Positions 13,809 to 25,081 of a stretch of 64,000 bases of DNA are shown here, piece after piece. A program made the translations under genes and the position numbers. Below the pieces are notes generated by a model, which had not been told where the DNA came from, ran no database searches, and saw nothing but the letters and a program-made list of their open reading frames with translations. Origin of the DNA: Proteromonas lacertae (lineage: Eukaryota > Sar > Bigyra > Opalinata > Proteromonadidae); contig NGBS01001161.1 in the NCBI GenBank assembly GCA_002245135.1, positions 372,001-436,000 on the forward strand, written 5' to 3'. Position 1 is the first letter of the stretch; each line of letters begins with the position of its first letter.

Positions 13809-14451
13809 TTAGTTGTGATATCTTGATGATTTACGATATTCTGCATATTTTGGCTGTTTTTCAAATGCTTCTAAGAAAGATTTTAAATTAGCGCTCTTCT
13901 TTACTAAACCATTTGAAATAGTATCACAATCATATAAAATATCATAGGCAGCAATATCAGCAATTGATACTCTCTTTCCGACAAAGAAATCACCTGCATT
14001 CTTCTTCTTTAAGTTTTCAAAGTAACCAATCCATACTGGAAGTATATTGTCAATTAAATCCTTAGTTGCAGCTTCTTTATCTTTATTGAATATAGCTCCA
14101 TAGTACTTTGTTCTTAAATCAGCTACTCCATCAATAACCATATCAATTTGCCACTTTTCATCATCATTATCACCATATAAATTAAGTCTATATATTTATA
14201 AATTTAGATCCATACAATCTTCCTAAATATCTTAAGATAGTTCCACTTTGGACAATATTATGACCTTTGTGCTTTAATAATGGTACTTGTCCAAAGGCTA
14301 ATTCACCAGATTCTGTCATACTTTTCTTTAATTCTGGCCATTTGCCGTCTACAGGCTCTTCTTTGTATTGTTTACCACTTAGCTCAAGTGCAATTCTTGC
14401 AACCTCTGCACGACCACGAGCTCCGAAGTAGATAATAGTAAATTCAGCCAT
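13809..14451 (-). CDS. Sigma-like glutathione S-transferase, copy 1
   Basis: Exons 14451-14216 and 14187-13809, with a 28-bp intron at 14188-14215, give 204 residues, a full-length cytosolic GST. The N-terminal thioredoxin fold has FGARGRAEVARIALE with the catalytic tyrosine (TIIYFG), the cis-proline motif GQVPLL, and QSGTILRYLGR. The all-alpha domain carries the N-capping motif VSIADIAAYD. These are sigma/pi/alpha-type features. Likely roles are glutathione conjugation or prostaglandin-type isomerisation. The paralogue at 14563-15208 has its intron at the identical site (after TT of a Leu codon). A perfect three-unit heat-shock element lies 18-30 bp upstream. Confidence 0.9.
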
Positions 14452-14468
14452 TATTTAGAAGATATTTA

Positions 14469-14481
14469 GAAGATTCTAGAA
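14469..14481 (-). promoter_or_regulatory. Three-unit heat-shock element upstream of GST copy 1
   Basis: GAAGATTCTAGAA fits the alternating GAAnnTTCnnGAA consensus for heat-shock factor exactly and sits 18 bp upstream of the GST copy 1 start codon. Stress control is inferred; chance occurrence in AT-rich spacer is possible. Confidence 0.4.
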
Positions 14482-14562
14482 TTTGAAAAATCAACCAATA
14501 AAAAATAGTTTACAAAATAATAATTCTGTCATTTTATCAACAACAGCATAAACTGTACTATT

Positions 14563-15208
14563 TTAGTTATGGTATCTTGGTGATTTACGATATTCTGCAT
14601 ATTTTGGCTGTTTTTCAAAAGATTCCATAAATGCTTTTAAAGTTGCATTATTTGTTATTGCGCCTTTATTCGTTACATTAACTTCGGCAAAAATAGAATA
14701 GACAGCAATATCAGCAATTGATACTCTCTTTCCAACAAAGAAATCACCTCCATTCCTCTTTTTTAAGTTTTCAAAGTAGCCAATCCACACTGGGAGTATG
14801 TTATCAATAAAATCTTTCTCTAATTCTTCTTTTCCTGTTTGAGCATGAGTTACATGATAATATTTAATTCTTAAATCTTCACTTCCATCAATAATCATGT
14901 CTATTTGCCATTTTTCATCATCATTATCTCCATATAGATTAAATCTAAGTAAATATACATAAAAAATACAATCTACCAACATGTCTCAAGATTGTTATAC
15001 TTTGACAAATATTATGGCCTTTATATTCCACAACTGGTACTTGTCCAAATGCTAATACTCCTTCATCAGTTAATTTCTTCTTTATATCAGGCCATTCTTC
15101 AAATTTAAAATTAACTTCATCATATTTCTGTCCAGCGAGTTCCATTGCAATACGAAAGCATTCAGCTCTACCTCTTCCTCCAAAATAAGTTAATTTGAAG
15201 TCAGCCAT
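14563..15208 (-). CDS. Sigma-like glutathione S-transferase, copy 2
   Basis: Exons 15208-14970 and 14944-14563, with a 25-bp intron at 14945-14969, give 206 residues. It has the same domain order as copy 1: TYFGGRGRAECFRIAME, GQVPVVEYKG, SITILRHVGR, and VSIADIAVYS in the helical domain. The C-terminal 20 residues (KQPKYAEYRKS-RYHN) are nearly identical to copy 1, while the middle has diverged (an extra VTHAQTGKEE stretch). A tandem duplication is clear from the shared intron position and phase. An ACGAA motif lies upstream at 15236-15240. Confidence 0.9.
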
Positions 15209-15308
15209 AAACTATATCAGAAAAAGAAATTATCTACGAAATACAAATGTTAAAGGTAAAAATATAAATTTCTTAAAACTTTTTAACAAAACACAAATAC
15301 TATTCAAA

Positions 15309-17906
15309 TTATGAATTAAATGTTTTTAATTTTACTCTTTCTTTCATAAGATTATTTAATCTATCAACATCATCAATAGTGCCTCTAACATCTTCCATTT
15401 CACTTGTGTCATTCACTATTAAGTCTTCTACATTTCTATCGTTAAAACTATACATCTCTTCTTCATAACTATCAGGTATTCTTTGACTAAATAAAGAAGT
15501 AGGTTTTTTTATATTATTATTCTTATCATAACTAAAATGATAATGAAATTCATCTTCTTTTATTGGAATAGTAGGTCTAGCACTTAAGCTTCTTTGTTGG
15601 TTTGATTTTTTATTATTCTTTGATTTATTCTTTGGTCTTGAAAATGGTGAAGGTTTTATTGTAGGTCTCATTTTATTATGCGTTTTCAATAAATTGTAAC
15701 AATTATCAACATCATTCTTAGTTATATTGAGTTTATTATCATAGAAATATGGATTATATGTTTTTGTTTTATTCTTTGTTGTTGGCTGTCTTTGGAAATA
15801 CATTATTTCTTTTATTTCTTCTTTTTCAGGAGGTGGTGGTGGTGAAACAATTGGAGATGTTTCTCTGAAATTTTTGCATTTTTCTTTCAATATCTGATTC
15901 TCTTCTCTCAATTTTATGATTTCTTCAACTATCTATTTATATATATAAATATATATATTATCATTCATAATTATACTGATATTTTACATGGTTTATCATA
16001 AACAGGCTTTGATCTTATAAGTCCATATCCAGGAACATATATTTCATCAATACTATCTATATGAATTGGTGATAATAATAGAGATTCTAAAATCTCTATT
16101 CTTTCTCTTAATTGATTATTCTCATTTGAAAGAATTGAATTCTCTTCATTCTTCATTTTCACCATGTTTTGAAATTGTTTCATTTCATTATGCAATTCCT
16201 GCTCTCTCTATTATATATAGTTATATTAATCTTCTAGTGTAATATACATCAATTAGATATTTCATTTTTTCTAATTCATTATTAATTTGATTCTGGTTTA
16301 ATTGATTCTGTATTTTCATACTTCTAAATGATGATGTATTTGACTATTAAATTATATAATATATTCATTTCATACATTTGATTTTAATGGTTCTCCTGAT
16401 GGTGGATGTGGTAAATCATTAGAATTAACAAAATCAGATTTTAATTGATGACATAAAGGACAAATAGGCTAAATAGAATATAAATTATAACTAAAATACA
16501 TCAGATGGAGAATAATGTAATATTTTCTCCATTCTTGTTTTTATTTCTTCAATTTCTTTCAACAATCTCAAATTCTCTTCTTTTAAATGATCAATCTGAA
16601 TTGATTTAGCATCTTTATTAATTTGTGGAACTACTTTGATATTCATCGCTTTTGAAGCATATTGTAAAGTACTTAAATTTTCATCAGTATATAAGTCTCT
16701 ATTATATATAATAAACATGTTAGACATATATACGAAGGTGATAAACAAGCTATCATAATTGTTATACTATTTCCACCTAATGATTGTTTCAATAATGATG
16801 TTAGTTTACTATCTCTATATGGTATATAGGATGTATTAGAAGAACTATGAGGAGATGATGATAACGATGAAGACATCTTCGCTAATGCATCAATCACCAT
16901 TCTTAACATATGCAATGATTTATTAATATGTATACTTTCCTATTTAAATAAATACAAAAAAAATAAGTGATAATAATACAGTTAATATTCTTCCAGTTGC
17001 ATTAGTTTGTGATATTTTCTCACTTCCAGCTAAATCAACAAAACATAAAACACTTTCTTTTGATCTGGATGAACCATATTCATTACTAACTATATGTGAT
17101 ATATAAATCTGAAATATTGAATGACTTCTACTTGATGTTTTGTTCATTGAATGAGAAGATACTGTTCTTGCATTTACTCCTTGTTTATAGTATTGAAGAA
17201 GATCAGTTGGTTTTGTACATTGAGGCTTATAGAGATTTTCTACATAAAATTCTTTTCCTGCTTTCCATCGCATTTTTAATCCACCAGTTATACCATCAAC
17301 AGATTTTGGAGGATTGAATAAATCATATATTCTTTCATTGTATATTTGAAGAAATGAACAATGAATAAAATAGTTTGGATTCTATTTTTAACAATAACAA
17401 TTATATTTATATAGATTATACATCTCCAATCATTGAATTCAGAGTTTCTATTGCTCTTGGTACAATTCCATTTGATTCTGAATCACATTTAAATACTGAT
17501 GTTGTTTTACCATTATTGCATTGTATCATTTCTTCTTTTCCTTCTATAGTAAATGTTTTCCCTGAACCAGTTTGTCCATATGCAAATATAGTCGAATTAT
17601 AACCATTTATTACATTTGTTAATATTGACTTTATTGATAAACTATCAAATACATCCATCTATTATATAACATTAAAAAAAATGCTCTAATACCTGTGATT
17701 TAGCAGAATCAAGTATTCCATCGAACTTGAACATTTTTGATATATTTTGATGATTTTTAGGTATATTTAAAGCAATTGTATTGTTATTTTTAATGGAAAG
17801 GTTTTCTAAACCATTATCACTTTCATCATTCAACGGTGGCCTTATTCTAACATATACGCTGATCTATAAATCATAATAAACAGAATGGTACATGTTTTGA
17901 ATTCAT
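15309..17906 (-). CDS. Kinesin motor protein
   Basis: A many-intron gene from the ATG at 17906 (MNSKH, then a 28-bp intron) to the TAA at 15309. The motor domain is complete: SVYVRIRPP at the start, P-loop [10 protein letters not shown] (about 17560-17590), switch [12 protein letters not shown], switch [13 protein letters not shown], and [16 protein letters not shown]. The neck side reads [14 protein letters not shown]. After the motor come coiled-coil segments (16491-16620, 15971-16195) and a basic, low-complexity tail (15309-15911). The motor is N-terminal, so plus-end-directed movement is expected. I could not assign a kinesin family; the flagellar context makes an axonemal or transport role possible. 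Confidence 0.9.
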
Positions 17907-18015
17907 TGTGACTAACTATCACTAAAACTAGCAATTCTATAAAGACTCTACTACAATCTGTTATTTTTTATCTGAAACATAATACAAAAACATAAAAACA
18001 TGTACAAATGTTAAT

Positions 18016-19254
18016 TTAATTATCTGGTTCTAAAAATTGAGAAACATTTCTTAATGACTTATTCAATTCTGCAATTTGTCCATCTAAATCTTTCAAACAC
18101 TTTGGAAATACTTTTGAAGCTTTCTTTTTCTTTTGAATTTGTTTCATCTTTCTTGGAGGCAATGGTGAAGACTCAGTAAAATAACACTCTTGAGGTTCTT
18201 CAATATCTATCAATGGGGTTGATAATGAAAAGGGAGGTTGTTGTGAAAATGGGTTATATTCATCTTGAGTTTGATTAATAGCTTCTTTTAGTTCATCTAA
18301 ACTGTTTTGAGTCTTTGATAATGTTGAATGTAAATAACACTGTTGTTGTTGTTGTTGTTGTGATGATGATATTTGAGATTGTTGAGGTGGAATAATTGGT
18401 GGATTTCCAATACAATATTGGGATGAAGAAGGTGGCATATTTGCATTAATAAATTGAAAACTTGATGGCTGTTGTTGTGAAGAAGAATAAGGTTGAATTG
18501 AAGGAATAAATGAAGGAGAAGAATACATTTCATCTGAAAATTCTGTAAATTGATTTGGAATTGCATTATTGTTATTAATGCCAGTATTTAATGATGATAT
18601 TAGATTTATAATATGACATAATTGCTGGTTTATATATACTAGTCCTGGATTATTAATTGTTGAATTATACATGTTTTGGATATAATCTAATATCTTTTTA
18701 TGTGTAGTTTTTACTTTTGATTTGAATTGGTTGTTTGATATTTGGCTATTATGAAGTGTTGATTTGATTGATGAAATCATAGTCTTTGTGTCTTCATTCA
18801 TCTTCACAAATTGTTCTCTCATATTATTCAATTCTTTCTGTAAATGTGAATTTGTGTATAATGCTTCTTTCAGTTTTAATTCATTTTCTTCATATTTAGT
18901 TTGAAGAGATGCATATAATTTTCTCTGTTTCTCTACTTGCTCTTCTAATTTCAGTTTCTGTTTATCTTTATCAATACATTCTGCTTTTAAATCACCAATC
19001 TGTGATAAAGACAAATTTAATCTTCTTCGATAATCCAATATTAATGGATGATTATAATTAACAGGAAATGATTGATAGTTTATATTATCAAAACTTGAAA
19101 TGTTATTATTATTGATATTTGATCCTAATTTTTCTGATTTTATATTTGTTTTATTACCATGACACTTTGAATTATAGCAGTGAGTATGTGTTTTATTAGA
19201 TTTTGTTACAGGTTTCTTTTTATACAAAGTTTGTATAGAATGTTTTGTATTCAT
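18016..19254 (-). CDS. Unrecognised coiled-coil, Gln-rich protein
   Basis: A single open exon of 412 residues. Residues 1-70 are basic and Asn-rich with a His/Cys cluster (THTHCYNSKCHGN). Residues about 80-185 form a predicted coiled coil (heptads of L/K/E). Residues 250-320 are Ser/Gln/Pro-rich with a run of seven Gln encoded by CAA. The C-terminus has a basic patch (RKMKQIQKKKKASK) and a short amphipathic helix. No family recognised. The mix of coiled coil and low complexity is common in centrosomal or basal-body proteins, but that is a guess. An ACGAA motif lies 60 bp upstream. Confidence 0.75.
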   Translation of the reverse strand: MNTKHSIQTLYKKKPVTKSNKTHTHCYNSKCHGNKTNIKSEKLGSNINNNNISSFDNINYQSFPVNYNHPLILDYRRRLNLSLSQIGDLKAECIDKDKQKLKLEEQVEKQRKLYASLQTKYEENELKLKEALYTNSHLQKELNNMREQFVKMNEDTKTMISSIKSTLHNSQISNNQFKSKVKTTHKKILDYIQNMYNSTINNPGLVYINQQLCHIINLISSLNTGINNNNAIPNQFTEFSDEMYSSPSFIPSIQPYSSSQQQPSSFQFINANMPPSSSQYCIGNPPIIPPQQSQISSSQQQQQQQCYLHSTLSKTQNSLDELKEAINQTQDEYNPFSQQPPFSLSTPLIDIEEPQECYFTESSPLPPRKMKQIQKKKKASKVFPKCLKDLDGQIAELNKSLRNVSQFLEPDN

Positions 19255-19481
19255 ATATATAAAACTGTTACTATATATATTCCTTTTATTTATTCACAAA
19301 CACAAGTAGAAAAACGAAAATATTAAAAAAGAGATGTTTGTTATTTTCAAATTTTAAGCCTCATTTTTCTATTTTGTGTTATTCTCATGAACAATACCCC
19401 TATTCAAAATATTCACTTAAGAAACATCACTTACTAATAACTATCTGACAAATTAAAAAGATGATTTGCCTTAATGAACAA

Positions 19482-21390
19482 TTAAATATCAAAAGGATGT
19501 GCTTCTGTATTAAACACATATCTGTTCAAATCAATTTTATGTTGTGTGTCAAATAATAAATATAAATACTTCAATGTTTCAGCTGGAAAGTAGGATTCTG
19601 CTATATTATTGAGTGACCCTTTAATTTTAACACTATCTAAAGCACTATAGCCATTTTCCGTTTTTGTATAATTTTCTATTGCTAAATAAATATCCCATCC
19701 CCATTTCCTATTAATTAATATAAAAATATGAATATATTTATATATATACACAAATATTGGATCTCCAGTTATTTCATGCAATATATATAAAGATTCAACA
19801 GTTTCTGGTCTTTGTTTATAAGAAGGATCGGTTATATGAATTTCATCATCATAAACCCTCATTATTTCAGGTGATAAATGAATAGTTTGATTCATATACA
19901 TCTGATAACATGTATAAGCTAATGATTTAGCAAATTCCATATCTTCATTATACAATACCTTATTGTTATTATGATAAGCATCTAAAGCTATTAATCCAGG
20001 TAAAAAACAACTCAAATGTTCCATTTCTGGTGAACCATCTTTACCAACAGTTAATATACCAGATTTACTTCTTCTAGCTAAATATGTTTTAAATGCAATC
20101 TTATTTTTATCAAAAGTATCTCTTAACAATAAATCTGTTTTACCACTTTGAATCCAACACTTTAAAAAATATTCATATGTAGAATCTGCTTCTGCTCCAA
20201 CACTTTTTGGACATTTTATATTATTCAATTCTATTAATCCATTTTTTAAATGAGTTATTAAATATTTCTGAACAGAATGTGCTTTTTCTCTATATCTTGG
20301 ATTTCCTGTAATTTTACTTAAATAATTATATTCCAACTGAAATGAACCAGCTTCTACTAAATTAATTAATGTTTCAGCACAGAACTTTCTTTGTGATAAA
20401 TTTACATTTCTCTAAAATATATTGAAATTATTATTATACTCTTGGTAAAAAACCATAAATACCTTCAATTAATATATTTCCCAATTCTTGAGCTTTATTC
20501 TTATAAAAATCATTTCTTGTCAATGAATACATACTTAATAATCCACCTAATACTCTTATATTTATTTCAAAGACTAATAAATCTTGAGTTACTCTATTAT
20601 AATCTAAATTATCCATTAACCATCTTTCTGCTTTGAATAATTCATCTTTTAAATCCATAAGTAACAAAGTGTCTAAACTATCAACTATTGTCATTCCGAT
20701 TCCACCCCAGTTGTTTCGACCTTTACAAGTGACTGGTTGAACTTCATCATATCCAAATGCACATTTAACATATCCATTCCAAAAATGTTTCATTGAATTT
20801 TTCACATGATTTGCCATTATTTGACTTTGTTGTCTTATTGATTCTTTTTCTGATTCAATAACTTGAGTTTCATATCTTCCATAATTCAATGCTTGTTTCA
20901 TAAAATCTTGTGATGTATAATGAAGAGTATCTGGGAAGGAATCAGTATTAATAATGATATTGTTATTGAGATTATTATTCACATTTATATTGTTGTTGTT
21001 GATATTATTATTATTGCTATTAAAATTGTTATTAACACCGTTATTGACGTTCATTACTGGTTTTGAAGTCAATAACCCTGAAGAATTTTTAATATCTATA
21101 TCATCTGTAACAATGTTTTCTGTGTTATGTTCATTTCTCAAATGCTGATGAGACAATTCCCTAATATTATATATGACTAATTTATACTTTTGGTTGATAT
21201 TCGTATATACAGCACTATAAGCTAAATATAGAACAGGTACTGTTATCAATAACAAAAACACCAAAATAGAGTTAGCATTACCTAAAAATATAATTAAATA
21301 AATACAATTAATTGCTTTCATAGTTTTAAAAATATCAATTAACCACTCCTTCAGTTGTGTTTTTTGATTCTTCAACAAAGCTCGATTCAC
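19482..21390 (-). CDS. GH47 alpha-1,2-mannosidase, type II membrane protein
   Basis: About 590 residues in three or four exons. Introns of 28 bp (20412-20439) and 42 bp (19708-19749) restore conserved reading; a 24-bp intron near 21275-21300 is likely. A single membrane span (ILVFLLLITVPVLYLAY) near the N-terminus is followed by an Asn-rich stem (about 20950-21060). The catalytic domain shows MKHFWNGYVKCAFGYDEV, WGGIGMTIVDSLDTLLLM, EAGSFQLEYNYLS and the family-closing FNTEAHPF. GH47 enzymes trim mannose from N-glycans in the ER and Golgi, either for processing or for degradation signals. The single N-terminal anchor suggests ER/Golgi mannosidase I rather than EDEM. Confidence 0.88.
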
Positions 21391-21456
21391 TCAAGCTGTG
21401 TTTAATTCTATTTTGAATTTGATTAATTCAAAATAAATATCCAAATTTGCGTTATT

Positions 21457-21464
21457 GAATCTTC
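21457..21464 (+). promoter_or_regulatory. Two-unit heat-shock element before Hsp70 copy 1
   Basis: GAATCTTC fits GAAnnTTC and lies 5 bp before the start codon of the first Hsp70-like gene. It is short and could be chance; no such element was seen before the other two Hsp70 copies. Confidence 0.25.
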
Positions 21465-21468
21465 AATA

Positions 21469-23244
21469 ATGACAGAACCAGCTCAGAAGCAAACCAAACC
21501 TAAAGGTATTTATTTTCTCATATAGTTCATAGAAAATGAAGCAACTATTGGAATAGATTTTGGAACAACTTACTCATCTTGCGCTTATGCCATAAAGGAT
21601 GAAGAATCTGGTGATTTAATTCGTTTAGTATCTTATAATGATGGTCATAACACAGTTCCTTCTCATGTTTATTATAATGCTAAATCAAGTGAGGTAGTTA
21701 TAGGCAATTCTGTGAGATTTAATTATCGAGCAGTTGGACATAGTGCATATGATTCACATAGATTGATAGGAAGAAGATTCGAAGATAAAACAATCGAGGA
21801 AGATAGAAAACGTTGGATATTTAAAGTTGTAGAAGATGAAGGATTGCCAAAAGTGGAACTTCCTTATAACAATAGTGTAGCTAAATTAAATGGATTTGAG
21901 ATAGGTAGTCAAATCCTCAAACTAATCAAAAAGAAAGCTGATGATCATTTAAAGCATAATTATTCAGTGCCAACAAAGGCTGTAGTTAGTGTTCCAGTTA
22001 GTTTTACACAAAAACAAAGAAAAGATATAATAAAAAGTTGTGAATTAGCAAATTTGAAATTGGTTACTTTACTAAACGATACAACTGCTGCTACAATCTA
22101 TGGATATGTATATGAATCAGTAAAATACGTAGATGTACTTAGAGGAGATAGAAAATACTTCATTTATGATTTTGGTGGTGGTAAATTAAGTATTAATATA
22201 ACTAAGTTAAACACTGAAAAGAAAGAAATAGAAATATTGAATACTAGTGGAAATAATCATTTAGGAGGAATAGATATTGATGAAAGACTGATGACTTATT
22301 ATTTAAACAAATACAACATAAGAACAGGTAAAACTCGTGATAAAATAGCTGTTACGAAGTTGATAGCGTTATTGAAAGAATGTGAAAGAGTAAAATGTGA
22401 ATTAGCAATACAAAGTGTAGTGGCACGATCTGTTCCAGCCTCACCAGTAGTTACGTTAGATGGAAAAAATAGACATGGAAATGCTGGTGGAAATAATAAC
22501 AGCAACAATAATGGAAATTCTGTGAATGTAAAAAGTGATTTGTTAGCTGATGTTGATATTGATACAAGTCTAAGTGCAGGTGAATTTAATGAATTGAATA
22601 AAGAAATATTTAGCAAAACAATTGAAATATTAGATAGAATGTTTAAAGAGATAAATATGAAACCAAGAGAAGTAACTGATGTGTTATTAGTAGGTGGTTC
22701 TAGTAGAATAGCAAAAATACAACAATTATTAAAAGTGAAATTTCCAACAGCTGATTTTAGTTATGAATTAAATCCAGAAGAGATTGTAAATAAAGGATTA
22801 ATAATGTATACTAAACAAAGTGAATATGGATTTACTTATAGTGAAAAATTGTATACTTTAGTATCAAGAAAAGCATTAGTTCATGATATTGATGTAAATT
22901 CAAAATCATCGAATAGTTTTAGATTGTTGAAATTAATTAATAAAAATACTGTAGTTCCATGTGAATTTAAGGAGACCATTAAGAATGAAAATGAAAATGA
23001 GAAAATGATTGTGATTGAATTGTATGAAGGAGAAGGAGAAAAGAGTAATGTTGCAAATGAGATGAAATTGAATGACAATTGTGTATTAATTGACAGATAT
23101 GGTATAGAGTTAGAGACTCCTAATAAAGTAGGTGAAATAGAAGTTGAACTTACTTATAAGGTGGATAAGAATAATATTTTAAGTTTAGAAGCTGTAATGA
23201 AAAAAGGAACTGCAACAAAAAAGGTAGAATTAAAAAGTATATAG
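21469..23244 (+). CDS. Divergent Hsp70-like protein, lidless, ATPase residues replaced (copy 1)
   Basis: Exons 21469-21505 and 21533-23244 (27-bp intron) give 582 residues. The nucleotide-binding domain begins TIGIDFGTTYSSC and is recognisable throughout, but key catalytic residues differ. The Lys of the FDxKRxIG motif is His (YDSHRLIG). The DxGGGTFDVS loop reads DFGGGKLSIN, losing the Thr and the second Asp used for catalysis (Thr204 and Asp206 in bovine Hsc70 numbering; the lost Lys is Lys71). An Asn/Gly-rich insert sits at about 22480-22540. The substrate-binding beta-domain is present, but the protein ends there, with no alpha-helical lid and no EEVD. It probably binds nucleotide without normal hydrolysis. 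Confidence 0.88.
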
Positions 23245-23345
23245 TATATTGAATTAAATATCTCATTATATGTAATTATTTGTTTTTTTTGATTTTTATT
23301 CCAAAAATATAGTCGTTTTGATTATTTTAATTTGTTTTTATTTGA

Positions 23346-24932
23346 ATGAATGAATTAAACCCAAACAAAATAGGAATAGATTTAGGAACAACCTATTGCT
23401 GTTGCGCTGTTGTTAAATCTGATCAATTAAGAGCAGGCATAGATTTTGTTCCTTACTCAGATGGAAAGAAATCTATTGCTGCGCATGTATTCTATAACCC
23501 AACCCAAAATGAAATTGTTGCTGGAAATGCTGTAAGATATACCACAAAATCAGTAGATCACACTGTGTTTGATTCAAAAAGATTTATTGGTAAAGCTTAT
23601 GATAAAGAATTAGAAGAAGATATGAAAATGTGGCCATTCAAGGTGATTAATGATAATGGAATTCCTAAGGTTGAAATGCAATTCAACAATCAGACAATAT
23701 ATTTAACAGCAAAGGATATATCAACAGAAATATTAAAAGCAATAAAATCAAGAGCTGATCATTTTCTAGGTCAAAATAATAGTAAAACAACACAAGCTGT
23801 AATAACAGTTCCAGCTTATTTTAATCAAAAGCAAAGAGAAGAAACAAAAAAAGCAGCAGAAGCAGCTAATCTAAAAGTCATTCAAATACTTAATGAACCA
23901 ACATCAGCAGCAATAGCATATGCATATCAAAGATTATTGAATAATGATACATTAAAAGGATTAAGAACTTTATTAATATATGATTTTGGTGGAGGTACTT
24001 TTGATGTTTCCATTATCAAATTGAATTATGAAACAAAATCAGTGAAAGTATTAGCTACAGGAGGTGATTCTCATTTAGGAGGAGATGATATTGATAAATG
24101 TATATATAATCATTTCCTTAAGAAATATCAAGAAAAAGCAGGTAAAGAAACTAATAATTTACCTTCTAAAAAGCTAGTGAAGCTTCGTAAAGCATCTGAA
24201 GAAGTGAAAATATCTTTATCATTTGGTGATACAGGTACTCTGAATTGTGATTGGCTAGATGATTGTGGAATAGATATGTCAATAACAAGATCTATGTTTT
24301 CCAATATATGTAGAGATATATTTAATAAAACAGTAAAAATAGTTGAAAATGTATTAAAAAATTCTGGGCTAGAGACTGATAATATAACAGATGTGGTTTT
24401 ATCAGGAGGTTCTAGTAGAATTCCGATGGTAAAAGAAAGTTTAAAGAATAAATTTCCAACAGCAGTAATATGTCAAGATATTAACCCTGATGAGATTGTA
24501 GCTCAAGGAGCAGCAATATTGGCGAATATGGATGGATTTAATTTTACAGTTTCTGATGTGTTAACGCATTCGTTATCGACTGATGTTGAAACAGGTAAAA
24601 TATATGAAATGCTTCCAAAGAATATTGAATTACCTTGTTATGCGATATGTACATTTGCAAATGCTAATGCAAATCAGAAGTATATTGATGTAAATGTTTT
24701 TGAAGGTGACGGAGATGATCTTGCTTTTGAAGAAGATCATAATGTGAAAAGATTAAATCAAACGATTAGGAAATTAGGATATTTTAAATTTGATGGAATA
24801 ACTGTTCCTAATAAACCTCAAGAAATACAAATTACTGTTACTTTTGCTGTGAATTTGGATGGTATTTTGACTGTTAGTGCGGTAGAGAGTAAAAGTGGTG
24901 TTGAAAAATCATTAACATTGTCATTAAAATAG
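23346..24932 (+). CDS. Lidless cytosolic-type Hsp70-like protein (copy 2)
   Basis: A single exon of 528 residues. The ATPase domain has intact signatures: IGIDLGTTYCCC, FDSKRFIG (catalytic Lys kept), IYDFGGGTFDVSI, and VVLSGGSSRIP. The beta-sandwich substrate-binding domain ends at the LTVSAVE strand and the protein stops about ten residues later. The C-terminal helical lid and EEVD tail of standard 640-residue Hsp70s are therefore absent. The three-Cys run after the phosphate loop is shared with copy 3 but not copy 1. Second in a head-to-tail array of three, with 101 bp between copies 1 and 2. Confidence 0.92.
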   Translation: MNELNPNKIGIDLGTTYCCCAVVKSDQLRAGIDFVPYSDGKKSIAAHVFYNPTQNEIVAGNAVRYTTKSVDHTVFDSKRFIGKAYDKELEEDMKMWPFKVINDNGIPKVEMQFNNQTIYLTAKDISTEILKAIKSRADHFLGQNNSKTTQAVITVPAYFNQKQREETKKAAEAANLKVIQILNEPTSAAIAYAYQRLLNNDTLKGLRTLLIYDFGGGTFDVSIIKLNYETKSVKVLATGGDSHLGGDDIDKCIYNHFLKKYQEKAGKETNNLPSKKLVKLRKASEEVKISLSFGDTGTLNCDWLDDCGIDMSITRSMFSNICRDIFNKTVKIVENVLKNSGLETDNITDVVLSGGSSRIPMVKESLKNKFPTAVICQDINPDEIVAQGAAILANMDGFNFTVSDVLTHSLSTDVETGKIYEMLPKNIELPCYAICTFANANANQKYIDVNVFEGDGDDLAFEEDHNVKRLNQTIRKLGYFKFDGITVPNKPQEIQITVTFAVNLDGILTVSAVESKSGVEKSLTLSLK

Positions 24933-24990
24933 AATAGTATAGTATTAATAAATAGATTTACTTTTAATGGTTTTTTTTATTTGTTTAAAA

Positions 24991-25026
24991 AATTATTACC
25001 GTTTTTTTGAAAATTATTACCGTTTT
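24991..25026 (+). repeat. Direct repeat AATTATTACCGTTTT upstream of Hsp70 copy 3
   Basis: The 15-mer AATTATTACCGTTTT occurs at 24991-25005 and again at 25012-25026, about 55-90 bp before the copy 3 start codon. The AATTACCGTTT core also occurs before DNALI1 (about 786-797). Possible Myb-type binding sites (AACGGT on the other strand). Confidence 0.4.
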
Positions 25027-25081
25027 CTACTGTAATATTCTATTTTTCTATTGATCGGAGGTTTCAGTTGCTCATTCTAAT

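Noticed and set aside
18330-18365. Bacterial-type repeat array or CRISPR
   Set aside because: These are CAA (Gln) codon runs inside a coding exon; no spaced direct repeats of CRISPR form occur anywhere in the window.
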